A stretch of 64,000 nucleotides of DNA from Stenocarpella maydis (Eukaryota; Ascomycota; Sordariomycetes; Diaporthales; Diaporthaceae): contig NQMI01000004.1 in the NCBI GenBank assembly GCA_002270565.1, positions 124,001 to 188,000 of the forward strand. Reading direction: 5' to 3'. The stretch's first letter is position 1; every line of letters starts with the position of its first letter. The notes beneath the pieces were generated by a model that was given only the letters and a program-made list of their open reading frames with translations, made no database searches and had not been told where the DNA came from. The position numbers and the translations under genes were made by a program. Shown here piece after piece: positions 44,152 through 57,021 of this stretch.

Positions 44152-47100
44152 ATGACGCGTTCTAAATGTTTTTACCACCATGACACTGTCTTACGAGCGA
44201 GCGAATCGCAACGGATTACAACGTTCCCTCCCGTCGTCGAGCGGACCCTCCGCTCTACGACACCAATTGGAGAACGACGACGGTCCATCCTCAGCCGTCC
44301 AAAGGCCTCGCCGAGCCAAGAGCACGAAACCAGACATTCTCAATTTCGCCCGAAAAGGTGAAACAAAGACATGTCAAAGTCCTCAGACGAGGGCGGGAAA
44401 TTTTTACACTGCGCCTAGGGAGCAGGGCCGAGATCAGATTGAGTTCGCTGGGGTTCGACGTGGAATATGCCGAGTCCATCAAGCAAACCTTAATTCGGCA
44501 CGGCCGCCTCAGTTGCAACGTCGCGGCTGCTCTCACAACAACCCAAACTATCATGCACTGGGGCACGAAACACCAGAAAAGATGGGCTTCGGTTCGTCGT
44601 ACACGTGTAGAGCTAGACTCTATCTACGTCACCCCAGGAGCACATTGCCGTCCTTGGCAACCCCCTATTCAGTACGAAAAAAGCCGACGGACTCGGAAGT
44701 GATTCAGACCCGAACCCTTTTTAGGATAATTATCGGTGGAGTCTGGGAAGAGCAGTGGATTCTGATAGACTTTATTGCAAGGCATGCATAGACGTGGGCA
44801 GGTTCTAGACACAAACTTCTTAGAGTACTACCCCGATAGCTTTTCGGAGACACGCTTGAAAAATGACATTAAATAGACTAGATACCTAGATCTGATTTTC
44901 AAATAAGACAAGAGATTTCCGTCTCCACATTGTTCACTGCGCGTCCGAAAAAGGTGGCCTCGGCCCCTCGCGACACTGCTTACCCAGGCACAGTCAACCT
45001 TTCTGGCAGGTGGCTTGTCGCTTGCCTCACCGGACTAAGGCTCGGGTGCATTATCAACTTGAACTGGCTGGAGAAGGCTAGCTCAGAAGTATTCAAGTTA
45101 GGACCTCAGGGCTTGCATCAAATCCACATGCTTTGTTTTCACGTAGGCGAAGTTTCTTGCAGTTACATACTCGGAGCACAAATCAGTCTCTGGCTGAGGT
45201 CCCGACGCACAATTCAATATGAATGTCTTCAATCTCGCTCCAACGAGATCTCTCGGAGCGGTGGAGCGCGGATATACAAGAGGCAGGTGAAGCTTGGCGT
45301 TGACCAAATGTACAACAAAGCCGAACCCCCCCGGGGGGGTGCCTAAACTACATACCTAGGTAACAGAGAGTGGCACACTTCTTGGCTGTAACGAGCAACT
45401 TTCCCTTCTTTGGAATTCGAATAACTTGAACTGGATCATGTGTCTATTTTGGTTCATAAGTCGTCCCTTCCTAGGTAGTTAATGAAGCATGTTACCTTAC
45501 CTAGGTACAGACAGATCAGGAACATCTGGCAATAGGGCAAGCAATAAGTTTTGGACAAACGTTGCACCGTCGAGTGTATGACCGCTTCGCATACAAAATC
45601 CACTCTTCTTTTTCCATGATCATCAAACGGCAGGGGACCAAGCGATCGCATTCAATCTTGTCTCAGCCGGTAGTGGCTTATCCTTGGCGACATCATTCAT
45701 AGCCCAGAGAACGTGGTCTCGCAACCCAGTCAGCCAAAGATGTACCACTGATACTTCGTCGTGTATTTTAATGTACAATTTCTCAGATGCCTTGACGTGT
45801 AACGACGGGGTCTCACAAGCTCGGTCCTGTTATGAATATAGTTACTACGCGTATCATGCCGAGTGTGGCATCACATTTTTTACTGAGAGGACAGGTCCGT
45901 TCCACAACGCCCCAGTCAACTCCCTACGGACGTCACCCTCACTGCCATCACCAACCCGCGACTCACCCCCTTCCATCCTTCCAAACACAGGTCAGGATTA
46001 CCAGGCCACTGGATCGGATATTGTTCCAAGCCGTAAGCGACCACAAAGACTGACAAGAACCTTGGCTGGGTAAGGGGTTGCTCGGATATGTGATGCCAGA
46101 GAATTCCACCGGAACTTGTCTCCTGGGATTGTGGCTCACGAGGACCGTCTGGGTTCTGTTTGGGCTCCATCACAGAGGTTTGGCCGACAGGGGATCTTGA
46201 AGGGTCCAGTAAAGGCGGGAGGCATCTGGTCTACAACAACTATGAATGCTTCATGTGCTATGGATAATTACCTAGGTACTTACAACTGTGGTCGAATGGA
46301 TGATAAAAGGGCGACCCTATAACGAACAATTGTCTCTACCGGAGCGTGGGTACTGATTTTAGCTAGTGTGTATTGTTTTTGGGGTGCCAGAACAGCTAGG
46401 TAACGACCATCTGTGGGCTACATACTTTATGAAATGCCAGTGAGTGAAGATTTCATGGCCGCGTCGAGCTAGGCGGGATTGTCTATCTGCGGCAAATCTC
46501 CCATCATCCTTTTACTGGGCCAGGAACTTCAAAGTTTCTCGATCCTTTCATTGTGTGATGACTTCCGAGGTTGAACTCTAGCCGCACTGCCGTGTGTCCG
46601 AGCGACGGCTTCTCGCCGCGCACACATGCCCCGATGTTTCCGAGAACACTACTCAGTCGAACACGAACCGCATCTGACAGCTCGGCGGTTCGTCTGCGCC
46701 CTTCTCCCCCGGATGGATGCGCACGTTCCTGGGGAATATTGGGTTGGGCGCACATGCAGGCCGGAGTTATTGAATGCAGCACTGCGGGACGCGTGTCACC
46801 CTGCGACGAGCTTCCAGATCGCCTTGCATGCTTGGCTGTCCTTGGTGAGCCGTCGGAAAACCCGGTTACGGGATTTGAGGCGGGCCCTTGTTTGTGCAGG
46901 AAGGGGAGTTGGGCCTTGATGCCTACCGGCCCCAGCATATGCATTATTATCCCGATGCTATATAGTCTTCTAAATAGTCGGCAGCCGTCACACCGCCCCC
47001 GTACTAGTAAGTGCCAACAACTTTGGTTGACTTGTTTGGTTGATGCATATGTGCCCGGTATATTGCCGGGATTTGTGGCGAACCTATCTAGCCCAGATGT

Positions 47101-47946
47101 CGTCAAGCCGCCCGGACGTTTTGACGTTTTTATTCTCTTGACTGCATTAGTGCCGGCGATCTCCAGGGCTCTTGCACTTTACGGCCAATGGAGACCATTA
47201 CACACCAAAACCCCATTGGCCACGAGGTATCTGGGCGTTTTGTGTAGGTGCACCCTTTTTTTAGTGTAGTGTGGACCATGTATAATGGGCGTGTGATAGT
47301 ATGATCGCCGTTACAAAGGCCAAGCTAGAGCCTGTTCTGTGCGGTAGGGCATGCAGAGCAAACCTTCTTTACCTGTGACGGGCCCTGCCGCAACAAACAC
47401 TTTGTCTGAGTTTGTTTATTTCGAGCAAAAGGAAGTGCGTCTGTCAGGAGTTCCTGGTGGTTTTTTTTTTCTTTTTTTTTTTCCAACGCCCGAGCTATGA
47501 TGGCCAGATATAGATTTAAAAACGGCGCCAGAGAAGCACGCGTGTCGATCAAAACTGGTACTAGCTAGAAGTATCGCGGTCAAAGCCGAAAGCCACTTGG
47601 ACACATGTGCAGCGAGTAACTGCCTAGGTATCGTACGAGCAAGACTAGTTCTCCTTGGCCCGCAGAGATCGAAAAGGGGGGACACTTGTGTGGCGAGTTC
47701 CCTCCCGAGAGAGGGCTTTAAGCGGATTATAAAGAGCCCGCCGAGGTAGAAGTGGTGACTTGGTGCTCTATCGATGCATCCCATAACTGCGTCCTAGTCT
47801 TGGCCCGAAGCCTGTCCCATGGATGGCTACGTTTGCCGGCTGATAATCTATCTAATAACGACTATCTATCTGGACAGAGGAGACCATCGATGGGAGACCC
47901 AAGCCGGAATGTCTGTGATCCAGATGCATTGGCCGGCACAGGGGCA

Positions 47947-47994
47947 GATACGGATGCGGATGCGGATGCAGATGCAGATGCAGATGGAGATGCA
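47947..47994. repeat. GATGCR hexamer tandem array
   Basis: Eight 6-bp units (GATACG, GATGCG x2, GATGCA x3, GATGGA, GATGCA). Confidence 0.9.
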
Positions 47995-49448
47995 TATGGG
48001 GATGAGAAACGGCTGATGAGCCAATCGCGACCGAGGACACAGCGACTGGACGGAAACGGGCTTGTTTGCAGTGGCACCAGCCGTTGTGCATCGCATGATA
48101 GCTCAGAGTCTGAGGGCATGCAAAATGCTGGGACGGCGTGGTGCTAAACGGTCTGGGTGTCGCAGGTGCTGTCGTGGGCAGCAGAGGGTTCGGACGACGA
48201 GAATAACTGACGGCTTGGCCTGGACGCCACTCATGCCACTCGGAGTCCCGGAGGGACATGGCGAGGTGAAGGGTGGGCTTCCTGCAGGCCGTGGGTGATG
48301 GGGATTCCGGGGGGCGGATCGCAAAAAGAGGAACGGGCAGGACTGGGCCGAGGAAGCGTGGCTGGAGATGTGCGACCGGCATCCCTCTGGCTGCCAAGCG
48401 GATACGGCCATATGATGATGGCAGTACCAGGTAGGAGGAGCAGGTGGATCCGGGTTTGCTGGGAGGGCCTGGCCCATGAGGACGGGAGTTTCGGCGTTCC
48501 CAAGCCGTGCTGTGCCGATGCAAGCTAGGTAGTGGCGTGGCGTGTTGGTGGGCAGCCAAAAGGTCCACAGGTACTATAGTGCAAGTAGGGCACAGATTAG
48601 ATGACTGCAGTCGGGACACGCCCGCCCATGATGGATGTGTTTCTGTCGAAGCTCTGGGCGGTTGTCTGCATGTCTGCTGTGGGTGGCAGCCTGGCCCTTT
48701 GGGCAAGAGTGGAGAGCAAGAGGAAGGACGATAGTCGGGAGGCATCTACAAGTAGGTATCATAGTAGTGTGCGTACTCGCTCGGTACACCCGTTGAGAAA
48801 CCCCAACCCCGGAGGTCGGCCTCGGAGGCGTTGCCGAAAGAGCTTTGATCCCCGGCATGCCAGCCCCACCCTGAAGCTCTAGGCCCTGTGTCAGGAGCAA
48901 CGGGCGCTGTCACAGGAAAGCCTGCTCATCTTGTTCATCTCGATGTTGTTCACCTTGTTGGGTTCCTCTGCTTCCTCCTGCTCACTGACAAGGCGGCCGT
49001 GCAACAGATGACGGAGCATCGAAAACATGGGATTCTCTCGTCATCGGCTGCACGTCTTGGCTGATGGTTTGTTTGATCACTGTCACTCTGTCACTCGTCA
49101 CTCGTCACCACCAGGACGAGGCCCATCATCCGTCCACCCATCCATCCCATCTCTCCTGTCATTGGTGTACACAGTAGCCTTTCATCATTCTTGGTCTTCA
49201 ATTCTCCAATCTGAGTATTACACTCACTTACACTTGTACTTGACCTCACTCTTGGTCTGTCTGGTGGCCGTTGATCACACCCCCAGGACCCCTCAGGGCG
49301 GCGAAGGTCCCACATCAAGCTTGTTTCAGCCGCATGCGAGGCCCGAGCTCGGTCACCTGCAAGACACGCCCGCTCGTATGTACGGAGTACGGGGTAGCAC
49401 ATCAGGCACAACTGCCAAGTCCTAGTCATGATGGGTGATCTGGGGGTA

Positions 49449-49480
49449 GGCTGGCAGGCTGGCAGGCTGGCAGGCTGGCA
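49449..49480. repeat. GGCTGGCA 8-bp tandem repeat, four copies
   Basis: Four exact units; a degenerate relative (GGCTGGCAGGCTGACAG) lies near 49864. Confidence 0.95.
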
Positions 49481-49558
49481 CGGCTCGCTCGACCTGGGTG
49501 ATCAAGGTGATGGTGATGTGCATGCCAGTTGTGGTGTAGTGCATCGCACTATTTGCAC

Positions 49559-49574
49559 GTATGTATGTATGTAT
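49559..49574. repeat. (GTAT)4 microsatellite
   Basis: Four exact units. Confidence 0.9.
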
Positions 49575-49808
49575 GCGTGCCGAGTACTGCAGTGTGATGA
49601 GTAAGTCGAGCCTGTGTGTGCAGGTGTGCAGGTGTGCTGCAACCCTCACAACCCCCCTCCCCCCCCCCAATCATGAGGCGGGAACGAGGGGTCCACGATG
49701 CAGGGGGAACATGCGAGGGTCAGGCACACACACCTTCAATGTCACCAAGGCCAGGGGGGGTCCCCACATCAAGTTGACCCCTTCCCACCTCTCAACCTCA
49801 CCCACGAG

Positions 49809-49832
49809 CACACACACACACACACACACACA
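49809..49832. repeat. (CA)12 microsatellite
   Basis: Twelve exact CA units; a CACAAC-type repeat follows at about 49947-49969. Confidence 0.95.
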
Positions 49833-50674
49833 AGTGACAGGCAGCTTGTCTCACTCACCGCGAGGCTGGCAGGCTGACAGACGAACAGACGCTGAGGGCC
49901 CCACTCTTGTTTCCGAGGACGTCACTCTGCCCGTTCCGCAGCCGCACAACCACACAACCACACAACCACCCTGCCCTGAGCTCCACCACCACGCTCCACC
50001 TGCTCACCTGGCCACGTTCCGTGTGTGACAAGGTTGCGATTCACCATCGCCCCCGTTCCTCGCCCCGCTCTCGCTTCTCCTGTCCTGCCCTACACTAGTT
50101 GTAGAGGGCGTGAGTGCATGTGGTGGCAGGTCTCATCTCGTCCCATCTCCCTCAGCCTGTCTGTCCCGCTGCCTCGAGGGCACGGCCTTAGGCCCACATG
50201 AACTATTCAAACCAAACCGACCGAGAACAAGAAGCAGACCGGGGTGCGGTCGGACGACGTCTTTCCTGCACCCTCCGGCCCTGATGTCTCCTCCTCCGCC
50301 CGACCCGCAATAATTCTATAACACCAGCGCCCTGACCACCACCATGACCATCCCTCGCTTCCATCCGCACCCGTTGCGTCAATGCCCGTTTCACTCTAGG
50401 TCGCCCGTGTGCCTACACGAGATACTTGCCCTGCTGCCTTCTGGTGTTAACCGTCCAGACCCACTCCTGCTTCGTCTAGTATCCTATCTACTACCCTTTT
50501 ACTTTTCCTTCACCCAATGCCTACTTCCTTGGCTGTCACTCCCTTCTCCTTGATCCGTTGACCGGGTTGCCGACGCCATTGCTGCTGGCGGCACTTCCTT
50601 TTTTTTTTTTTTTTAACTTAATATTGTAATCTCGAGATACCCGACGACGCTTGCCCGTCTCGTCATCAACCACC

Positions 50675-53109
50675 ATGGCTCATGAGGGCGGGGACGACCT
50701 GCGGGACCTGTCGTACCTGGCCAACGCCGACGTGAAGCTGGGCCTGACCGAGCGGGACAGCGCACCAGCAAAGCTGAAACCAGACACGAGGAAATCGTCA
50801 GCAGAATCATTCGCCGAGTCTGCAGTACTGCCCAGGGAGTCAGCCTATGGACCTCCACCACCAGTGCCGGCAAAGGACAGCATCTATGTCAAGAGGAAGG
50901 TCGAGAGCAAGGCTGAGAGCGGGAGCACAGAGGACGAGACAGTCGGCCCTGGGACAAGCCAGGCAAATTCCGACGTCAAGAAGGAAGGCGACTCCCAAAA
51001 GGAGAATGATGAAAGTAATGATTTGGCAAGATGGACTTCAGCAACATCTGCGGCCATAACAATCGGCATTACCGCCTCAACACTGAATATATCACCCCTA
51101 ACGGCCAAGACAAAAGAGGCAGCTCCAAAGGACACACTGCCCGTTCCTCACCCCCTGGGTATGTCACCGCCGGACCTGGCCTCACCCATCCCAGAACAGG
51201 TTACAGTCCCAGCGCCAACGAGGCCGTCCAGGCCGTCCTCACTGCGTCTGTCCTCTTTGACCCGCGACAGCCCTCTGACGACCGACAAGGTGGTTATTGT
51301 CGACTCAAGGCCGTCTACCTCGAGGTCAATGCGTTCACAGCTCAAGACTCCATATACCACTTACAGCACTTCGACCACGGGAAAGGGCGGTCGTATAAAG
51401 TATGGCCGGGGCAAGTATGCGACTACAGAGTTGATCCCACAGCCCAGTGATGACCCTGAGGACCCACTGGTAAGAGAGCCCTCCCGATTTGTGCAGTGCT
51501 CAGCCCGTACTAACGCAATACAGAATTGGCCGAGCCTCAAGAAAGAGCTCAATTTGTATGCCCTGTTGACAACTGTGGCGATTTGCAATGTCATGAAGAC
51601 TGCACTCATCAGCGTGAATGAGAACTTGGCACAGCAGTATTCGGTGTCGTATACAGCTGTGGCAGCCCTCACAGGTGTGCCGCTCATGCTCTCGGCCGTC
51701 ACGGGACTGGCAAGCTCCGTCGCTGCAAGGATCTGGGGCAGGAGGCCTGTGTTCCTGGCTTCTATGACCTTGGTTTTCATTGGGTTGGTGTGGAACACCG
51801 GGGTGAGGACCAGCTACGGACAATTCATGGCAGCTAGGGTTTTTCAGGGCTTCGGTTGGGGTGCCTTTGATACTCTGGTCGTTGGCTCCATCATCGACAC
51901 CTTCTTTGTAAGAACATCCGAGACTCGGCCTTTTCTCTCACCTTTACTAACCAATTTGCACAGGAACACGAACGCTCCACCAAGCTAGCTACTTATCGTA
52001 TTGTCTCTGTCGCAACGCTCTGGGGCCCGCCTCTTATTGGAGGAGTAGCTTCCCAGAACCAGGCCGGCTTCAGCCTGCAGTTCTCGATCCTCTCGGTATT
52101 CCAGATCATCTCTGTCCCCTTGCTCGTTCTCGCTGCCCCGGAGACAATGTTCGACCGCACCAGCTCCATGCTTAAAACTCCCACGACGGGATTGTCCACC
52201 GGCCCGGCGAGCAAATTCCCTCCATGGGCTCAAACGATATTCACCAAGGCGACTGTCATCGCTTACATCAGGCACGTCGCCCGACCAGTTTCCTACCGGG
52301 GACCCGCGGAGGGCATCATCAGCGCCGATGTTCTCCTTCAGGCGCCCCGTGCAATGGTCGCTCCGACGACCGTCCTCGCCTTCCTGGCCTCTTTCCTTCC
52401 CTACTCCCTCCTCTGGGGCTTCTCCGCCTCTCTCTCGGGCCTCTTCGCGCCCGCGCCCGCGTCGCTCTCCCCGGCGTCCATCGGGCCCCTCCTCGCATTC
52501 CCCCTTGTCCTCTCCACCACCGCCGTCGCGGTCTTTGCCCGGTGGCCCTCGTGGTCCCAGACGATGACGGCCTTCAAGACCCGGTCGACCCACGTCTATG
52601 TGCTCGGTGGTGGGACTCTGCTGTCCTTCATCGGGATCCTGGGCTTCGGCCTGTACATTTCTAATACTAATGCCTCTTTGCTGCGCTTTCCGGCCGTGAG
52701 TTTCCTCCTGGGCCTCCTCGCTGCGGGGGCCTACATCCTCGACGCGCCGGCCATGCCGCTCCTCAAGCGCTCCACGCAGTTCACCTCGCCCAACCTGGCC
52801 ATCTTGCTGCGCAGCGTCTCCGACATGGGCGTCGGCCTCGCCGTCTGGCGGGCCTTGTTCGCCGGCATCTTCGCTATGGGCATCCCCTCCGCTGTCGTGG
52901 GGCCGTCCTCCGCCGCCGGGCTCATGGGAACCGGCATCGGGGTCTCTGTGGTTCAGATCCTCGTCGCCGCTGGCTTGGGAGCGGTGTGGTGGGTGTGGGA
53001 GGAGACCATCCGCAAGCTGGATGGGAGGACGATGGGCTTCAGGGTAGATCTGACCTTCCTGAACACCAGGGCGAGCCTTCCGGGCAGCTTTTTTGAGACG
53101 GGAGACTGA
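50675..53109 (+). CDS. MFS transporter with long N-terminal extension
   Basis: Exons 50675-51469, 51524-51907 and 51964-53109 give about 774 residues. The first about 265 residues are hydrophilic, Ser/Pro/Lys-rich and disordered. The transporter core starts at NWPSLKKELNLYALLTTVAICNV after intron 1 and shows an ENLAQQYSVS segment, the MFS loop-type motif ARIWGRRPVFL between helices 2 and 3, and RVFQGFGWGAFDTL. Further hydrophobic helices run to ILVAAGLGAVWWVWEE near the C-terminus, about 12 in total. Relatives are drug/H+ antiporter-like fungal MFS carriers; the substrate is unknown. Introns 51470-51523 and 51908-51963 are both phase 0 and about 55 nt. Confidence 0.88.
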
Positions 53110-55358
53110 GCTTCAGCCTCTTCGCTTTTCACTTCATTCGCTCATTTATTATGATGATGCATTTGGTGGGCTTCTTGCCATTTTATGATACCAGGTGCCA
53201 CGAGACAATGTGTCTGTGGGCTCTAGGATAGCCCTCTCTGAATACACGATACTAAATAGTATAACACGATACTAAATAGTATATAATGACCCTTTCAATC
53301 TCTTCATGGGCACTAGCAATGTGATTGAACATGTTTGGCTGAGCGCCTGCATCATGAAATCGTATTCATGACACAAGGGCTTTTTACCCATTTTCTTCAG
53401 TTGGTATTTCACCTAAACCTGCAGTTTGGGGCACTGAGCTGGCTTCTACCATGTATAGCCTTTTTTCGTGCCTGGTGCTGACTCCTTTGAGTCTGTTGAT
53501 ACTCATTCTCAGCTGACAGGTTGTTACCCAAAATAGGAACAGAATTTGCCTGAACGGTTGGAACTTCAACGAACATGAATAAATCCGTTCAGTAAGAACC
53601 AAATGCCTGCCGCTCTCCTCAAACTGATGGGTCTCACTCCCCAAATCATCCGCCCAGATTGTCGAGAGCTGAAGAATATGATCAGAAATGTGGTTAACAA
53701 GGTGTAGGACGCGGTTGAGGATATTCAGGTGACCAGTGAACCTTGTAGTAAGTAGGAAATAGTTTTCAGTCACTTCCTCAGACAGCCTTATTTGGCCATT
53801 GCCCTCTCCGATGCTCAACAATGAGCCCTCCTAAAACCTGTGTAACCCGCACTATAGATGATCATCAGGAAGCGGTGATAAGGTCCAAGTTTGCATCCGT
53901 CTCCAGACCAAGCCGCCAACCAGTTGCTGTGCGGTGATGAGGCTCGACTAAGCTTCAGGCCCACCCCTGGCCACCGTCCTGCGCCCCTGCCAAGCGGCTC
54001 GGCAAAGCTTACCAGGATGCTATTATGGTGAGATACGCTTCCGGGTCCACGATGCCGTGATGGACAAGGAATGGGTAAAACAGCCTGGTTCAGCAACTGC
54101 CTCTTCGTTTCCGCGGTGAGGATTCTGGATCACGTGGGACGAGCCTCGGTATTTGGCTAACGCTCTGCAGGACCGCCAGCTATGGCTTATGTGCCTCTAT
54201 GGCGGGCGTTTTTCCTTGTACAAAAGTGATGATTGTAGCATCAAGTTATGGGGTTCATTTTACGGATGCCAAATGATATTTGCTCTGGACTGGTCGCATC
54301 GGATTGCATTCGTTTACACGGAACGGGGCTCGCGAGTGCGAGTTGCGAGTATTGATTACCGACGAAATATCAATGTTGCACTACACGTTTCATGGAGTCA
54401 TAATTTCCTCGCATGTCATTGATTTAGAACTGTTTCTCTGTGCGCCACCTCATTTCCTGCAGGATATGGGGAATCTAGATCATGCTATCCTATAAGCCCT
54501 GGGCACTTTGGAAAGAAGCAGGCAGAAGTAAGTCGCTGCCGGCTGGACAGCCTACCTCAGGCCAACTTTGCCGCACGACCATAGCCTGGACCTCAGAAAT
54601 TGACCGCACATGGCTGCCGCCAGGGTAGCTCTTAGCAGAGGGGTCTTGGCTCCCTGTCTCCTCCTTCTCCTTCTCCTCCTTCTCCTCCTCCTCCTCCACC
54701 TCTCCGCATCTCCCCCCAGGTTGGAGCATTGCGGGGAAGGCTCGATAGCGGGGATCTGGGGCAGTCAGCCATGGGTCAGCGCCACTTGGAGGGACCCCGG
54801 GGCGTGGCACGATGTGATAGAATCCGGAGAAACCCTTCTGCACAATTTCCATCAATGGCGACAAAGAATTGGGCTGGTTTCCTGCAGCCACGGCGCCGAG
54901 GCGTGGTGCCAAGACGGCTAATGGACATGATCCAGGCCATGATGATCACTCTTGGATGGAAACTGCTCCAAACGACGAGCCTACTTTGGAAACTGCTCCA
55001 AACGAGGGTTGATGAATGTCCGCTTGAGTATGCGACAGAAAGAGGGGCGACACGACCTCTGGACGTCTTGATAGGCGGCATCTCGTCTGGTCAAATTCCC
55101 GTTGCGAAAGATGCAGTGGCTGGCTTCTGCAAGGTTCCTGCAGAGTAACCCTGGCGATCTATGAGAGAAACGACCACACTGAGTGTGCTTAGAATTAGGT
55201 GTGATACTGGTAACAAGAGTCTGCCCCACGATGTGGCCATGTGCCTGGCACTACAAAAAGATGACTTCGACCCCACAATATGCTTCGCCCTCGCACGCTG
55301 CATACCGCCCTTGTCCAGGTGACAATCTGCTTCCGTGGCCCCAGACGACACTGCCAAA
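53110..55358. other. 2.2-kb spacer
   Basis: Holds a 20-bp exact duplication (53244-53283), a CTC/CTT pyrimidine tract (about 54656-54712) and a short local duplication (GGAAACTGCTCCAAACGA, near 54957 and 54988). No gene recognised. Confidence 0.5.
53244..53283. repeat. 20-bp tandem duplication
   Basis: Two exact copies of the unit ACACGATACTAAATAGTATA, just after the MFS gene. Confidence 0.95.
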
Positions 55359-57021
55359 ATGAAACTCACCACCGTGACCGCCGTCTTCACTGCGGCCGTC
55401 CTCGCTGCAGCCAAGAACCACCACCTGCCCCCCGGCGTCCCTCGATCCATTCAAGAGTTTCGGGAGAAGCACCCTTACAAGCCATCCGATCCCTCGTCTC
55501 ACCATGGCAAGAGACGCGTCGTGACGATCCGGGCCAGCCGCAACGACACGGACGACATCTCATCGGACTTCAGGCGCGGCCTCCAGCGTGCAAATCACGG
55601 CGGGACACTGTACCTGCCGGCCAATGAGACCTTTATCATCGGCCAGCCGCTGGACCTCACCTTCCTCGACGATGTTCACGTTCGTCTCGACGGTCAGATC
55701 AGGTTCACAGACGACACTCCTTACTGGCAGAGCGTTGCCTATACGCACCCGTTCCAGAAGACGATTATGTTTTGGAAATGGGGAGGCAACAAAATAAAGA
55801 TTTACGGGGAGGGTGTTCTGAACGGAAACGGACAGAGATGGTGGGATGAGTTTGCCGGACTCGAAATATTGGATCCGGATAACAATTATCTTCGCCCGGT
55901 CTTGTTCTATGCTCAGAACGCCACCGATCTCTCGATTGAGGGCATCCATATGAAAGATTCACCCTGCTGGACGAACTTCGTGGTGACTTCATCCGGAGTA
56001 TCGTACCGCGATGTGATCATCACCGCCGAGTCCAACAACGCCAGCTCCCTCCCGAAGAATACAGACTTCTTTGACTCGCTCAACGTCAAGCATCTATCGG
56101 TCGAGCGGACGTGGGTTAACATTGGGGATGATTGCTTCAGTCCCAAATCCAATGCTACAGATGTACACGTCGACACGATGTACTGCAACGGCACTCATGG
56201 CCAGTCCATGGGTTCCATTGGGCAGTACGCTGGCGAAAAGTCCATCATTGAGGATGTGGTGATTGAGAACATCTGGATGCTTAACGGGCAGCACGGGGCG
56301 CGCCTGAAGTCGTGGGCTGGGCCTGACGTTGGTTATGGCTATATCAACAATGTCACGTTCCGCAACATCTGGAACGCCAACAACGAATACTCGGCGTTTC
56401 TGGACTCGTGCTACTTCAACGTGAGCATTTTTCCTCCCCACCAGCATCCCTCCTCCTCCCCCCCGCCCCATTTCTTTACACATCGGATCCCGGATTCTCA
56501 TGGGCCAGGTTGCTAAGGGCTAACTCGCAACCGCAGATCAACGCAACGACCTGTGCGGCGTACCCATCGCAGGTCAACGTGACCAACGTTCACTTTGAGA
56601 ACTTGTCCGGCTACACCTCCGGCAAGTACGGGCGCGTGGTCGCCTCCCTGACCTGCAGCTCCAATCCGAGTGCCATCTGCGAGAACATCACCTTCAAGAA
56701 CTTCAGTCAGTAAAAGCGTGTTTCTGCTACGGTCCCCTCTCCCACCGCCTAGTGTTTGTGCTTGAGGACGTTGCAGCATGTGTTGCCCTACGAGCCGCAG
56801 AAAATTACTAATACACCGCAGCGGTCACGTCGCCCTGCGGCAACGGGACGGCCACCAACTCTGCTGTTGTCATCTGTGACAATATCAAGGGTGACATTGG
56901 CGTGGGCTGCGTCAGCTCCAACAGCACGGAAGCGATCGCGGCCAAGAAGGATAAATGCAGTGCTCCACTGGCAACATTGCCGCAGGCAACCCCGTGGGTG
57001 AGACATGGGCCGTCGAGCTGA
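55359..57021 (+). CDS. Secreted exopolygalacturonase (GH28)
   Basis: Plant pectin-degrading enzyme, exo-type (EC 3.2.1.67 class). ATG 55359 (MKLTTVTAVFTAAVLAAA) gives a signal peptide; the earlier in-frame GTG is not used. Exons 55359-56420, 56537-56705 and 56822-57021 give about 476 residues. Catalytic motifs in order: NTD (KNTDFFDS), GDD (NIGDDCFSPKSN), HG (NGTHGQSMGSIG) and RLK (GARLKSWAG), all intact. FWKWGG and the Cys-rich C-terminal exon (TSPCGNGTATNSAVVICDN) match exo-PG relatives. Many N-glycosylation sequons. The gene suggests a plant-associated lifestyle. Confidence 0.93.

Larger units (their letters stand above)
44152..50674. other. 6.5-kb gene-poor, repeat-rich spacer
   Basis: No gene is supported. 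ORFs such as 44358-44702 (+), 46571-47269 (+), 46504-47106 (-) and 47852-48745 (-) lack family motifs and several are translations of simple repeats. It holds three of the six exact TACCTAGGTA palindromes (45353, 45498, 46269), a C7G7 palindrome (45327-45340), a GATGCR hexamer array and a cluster of microsatellites at 49.4-50.0 kb. The last 300 bp carry T-runs and the MFS gene leader. Confidence 0.55.

Noticed and set aside
44358..44702. 115-codon + ORF that looks moderately protein-like
   Set aside because: Begins at GTG with no ATG near its start, no known motif and no consistent splicing partner; could be a relic but cannot be supported.
46504..47269. Overlapping 200- and 232-codon ORFs on opposite strands
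   Set aside because: Neither shows domains, splice context or plausible composition; treated as chance open frames.
47852..48745. 297-codon minus ORF
   Set aside because: Low-complexity product; the His/Leu/Pro run is only the translated GATGCR array, and no motif or codon support exists.
54610..54921. ORF with a poly-Leu 'signal peptide'
   Set aside because: The Leu run is a translated CTC/CTT tract; nothing else supports a gene.
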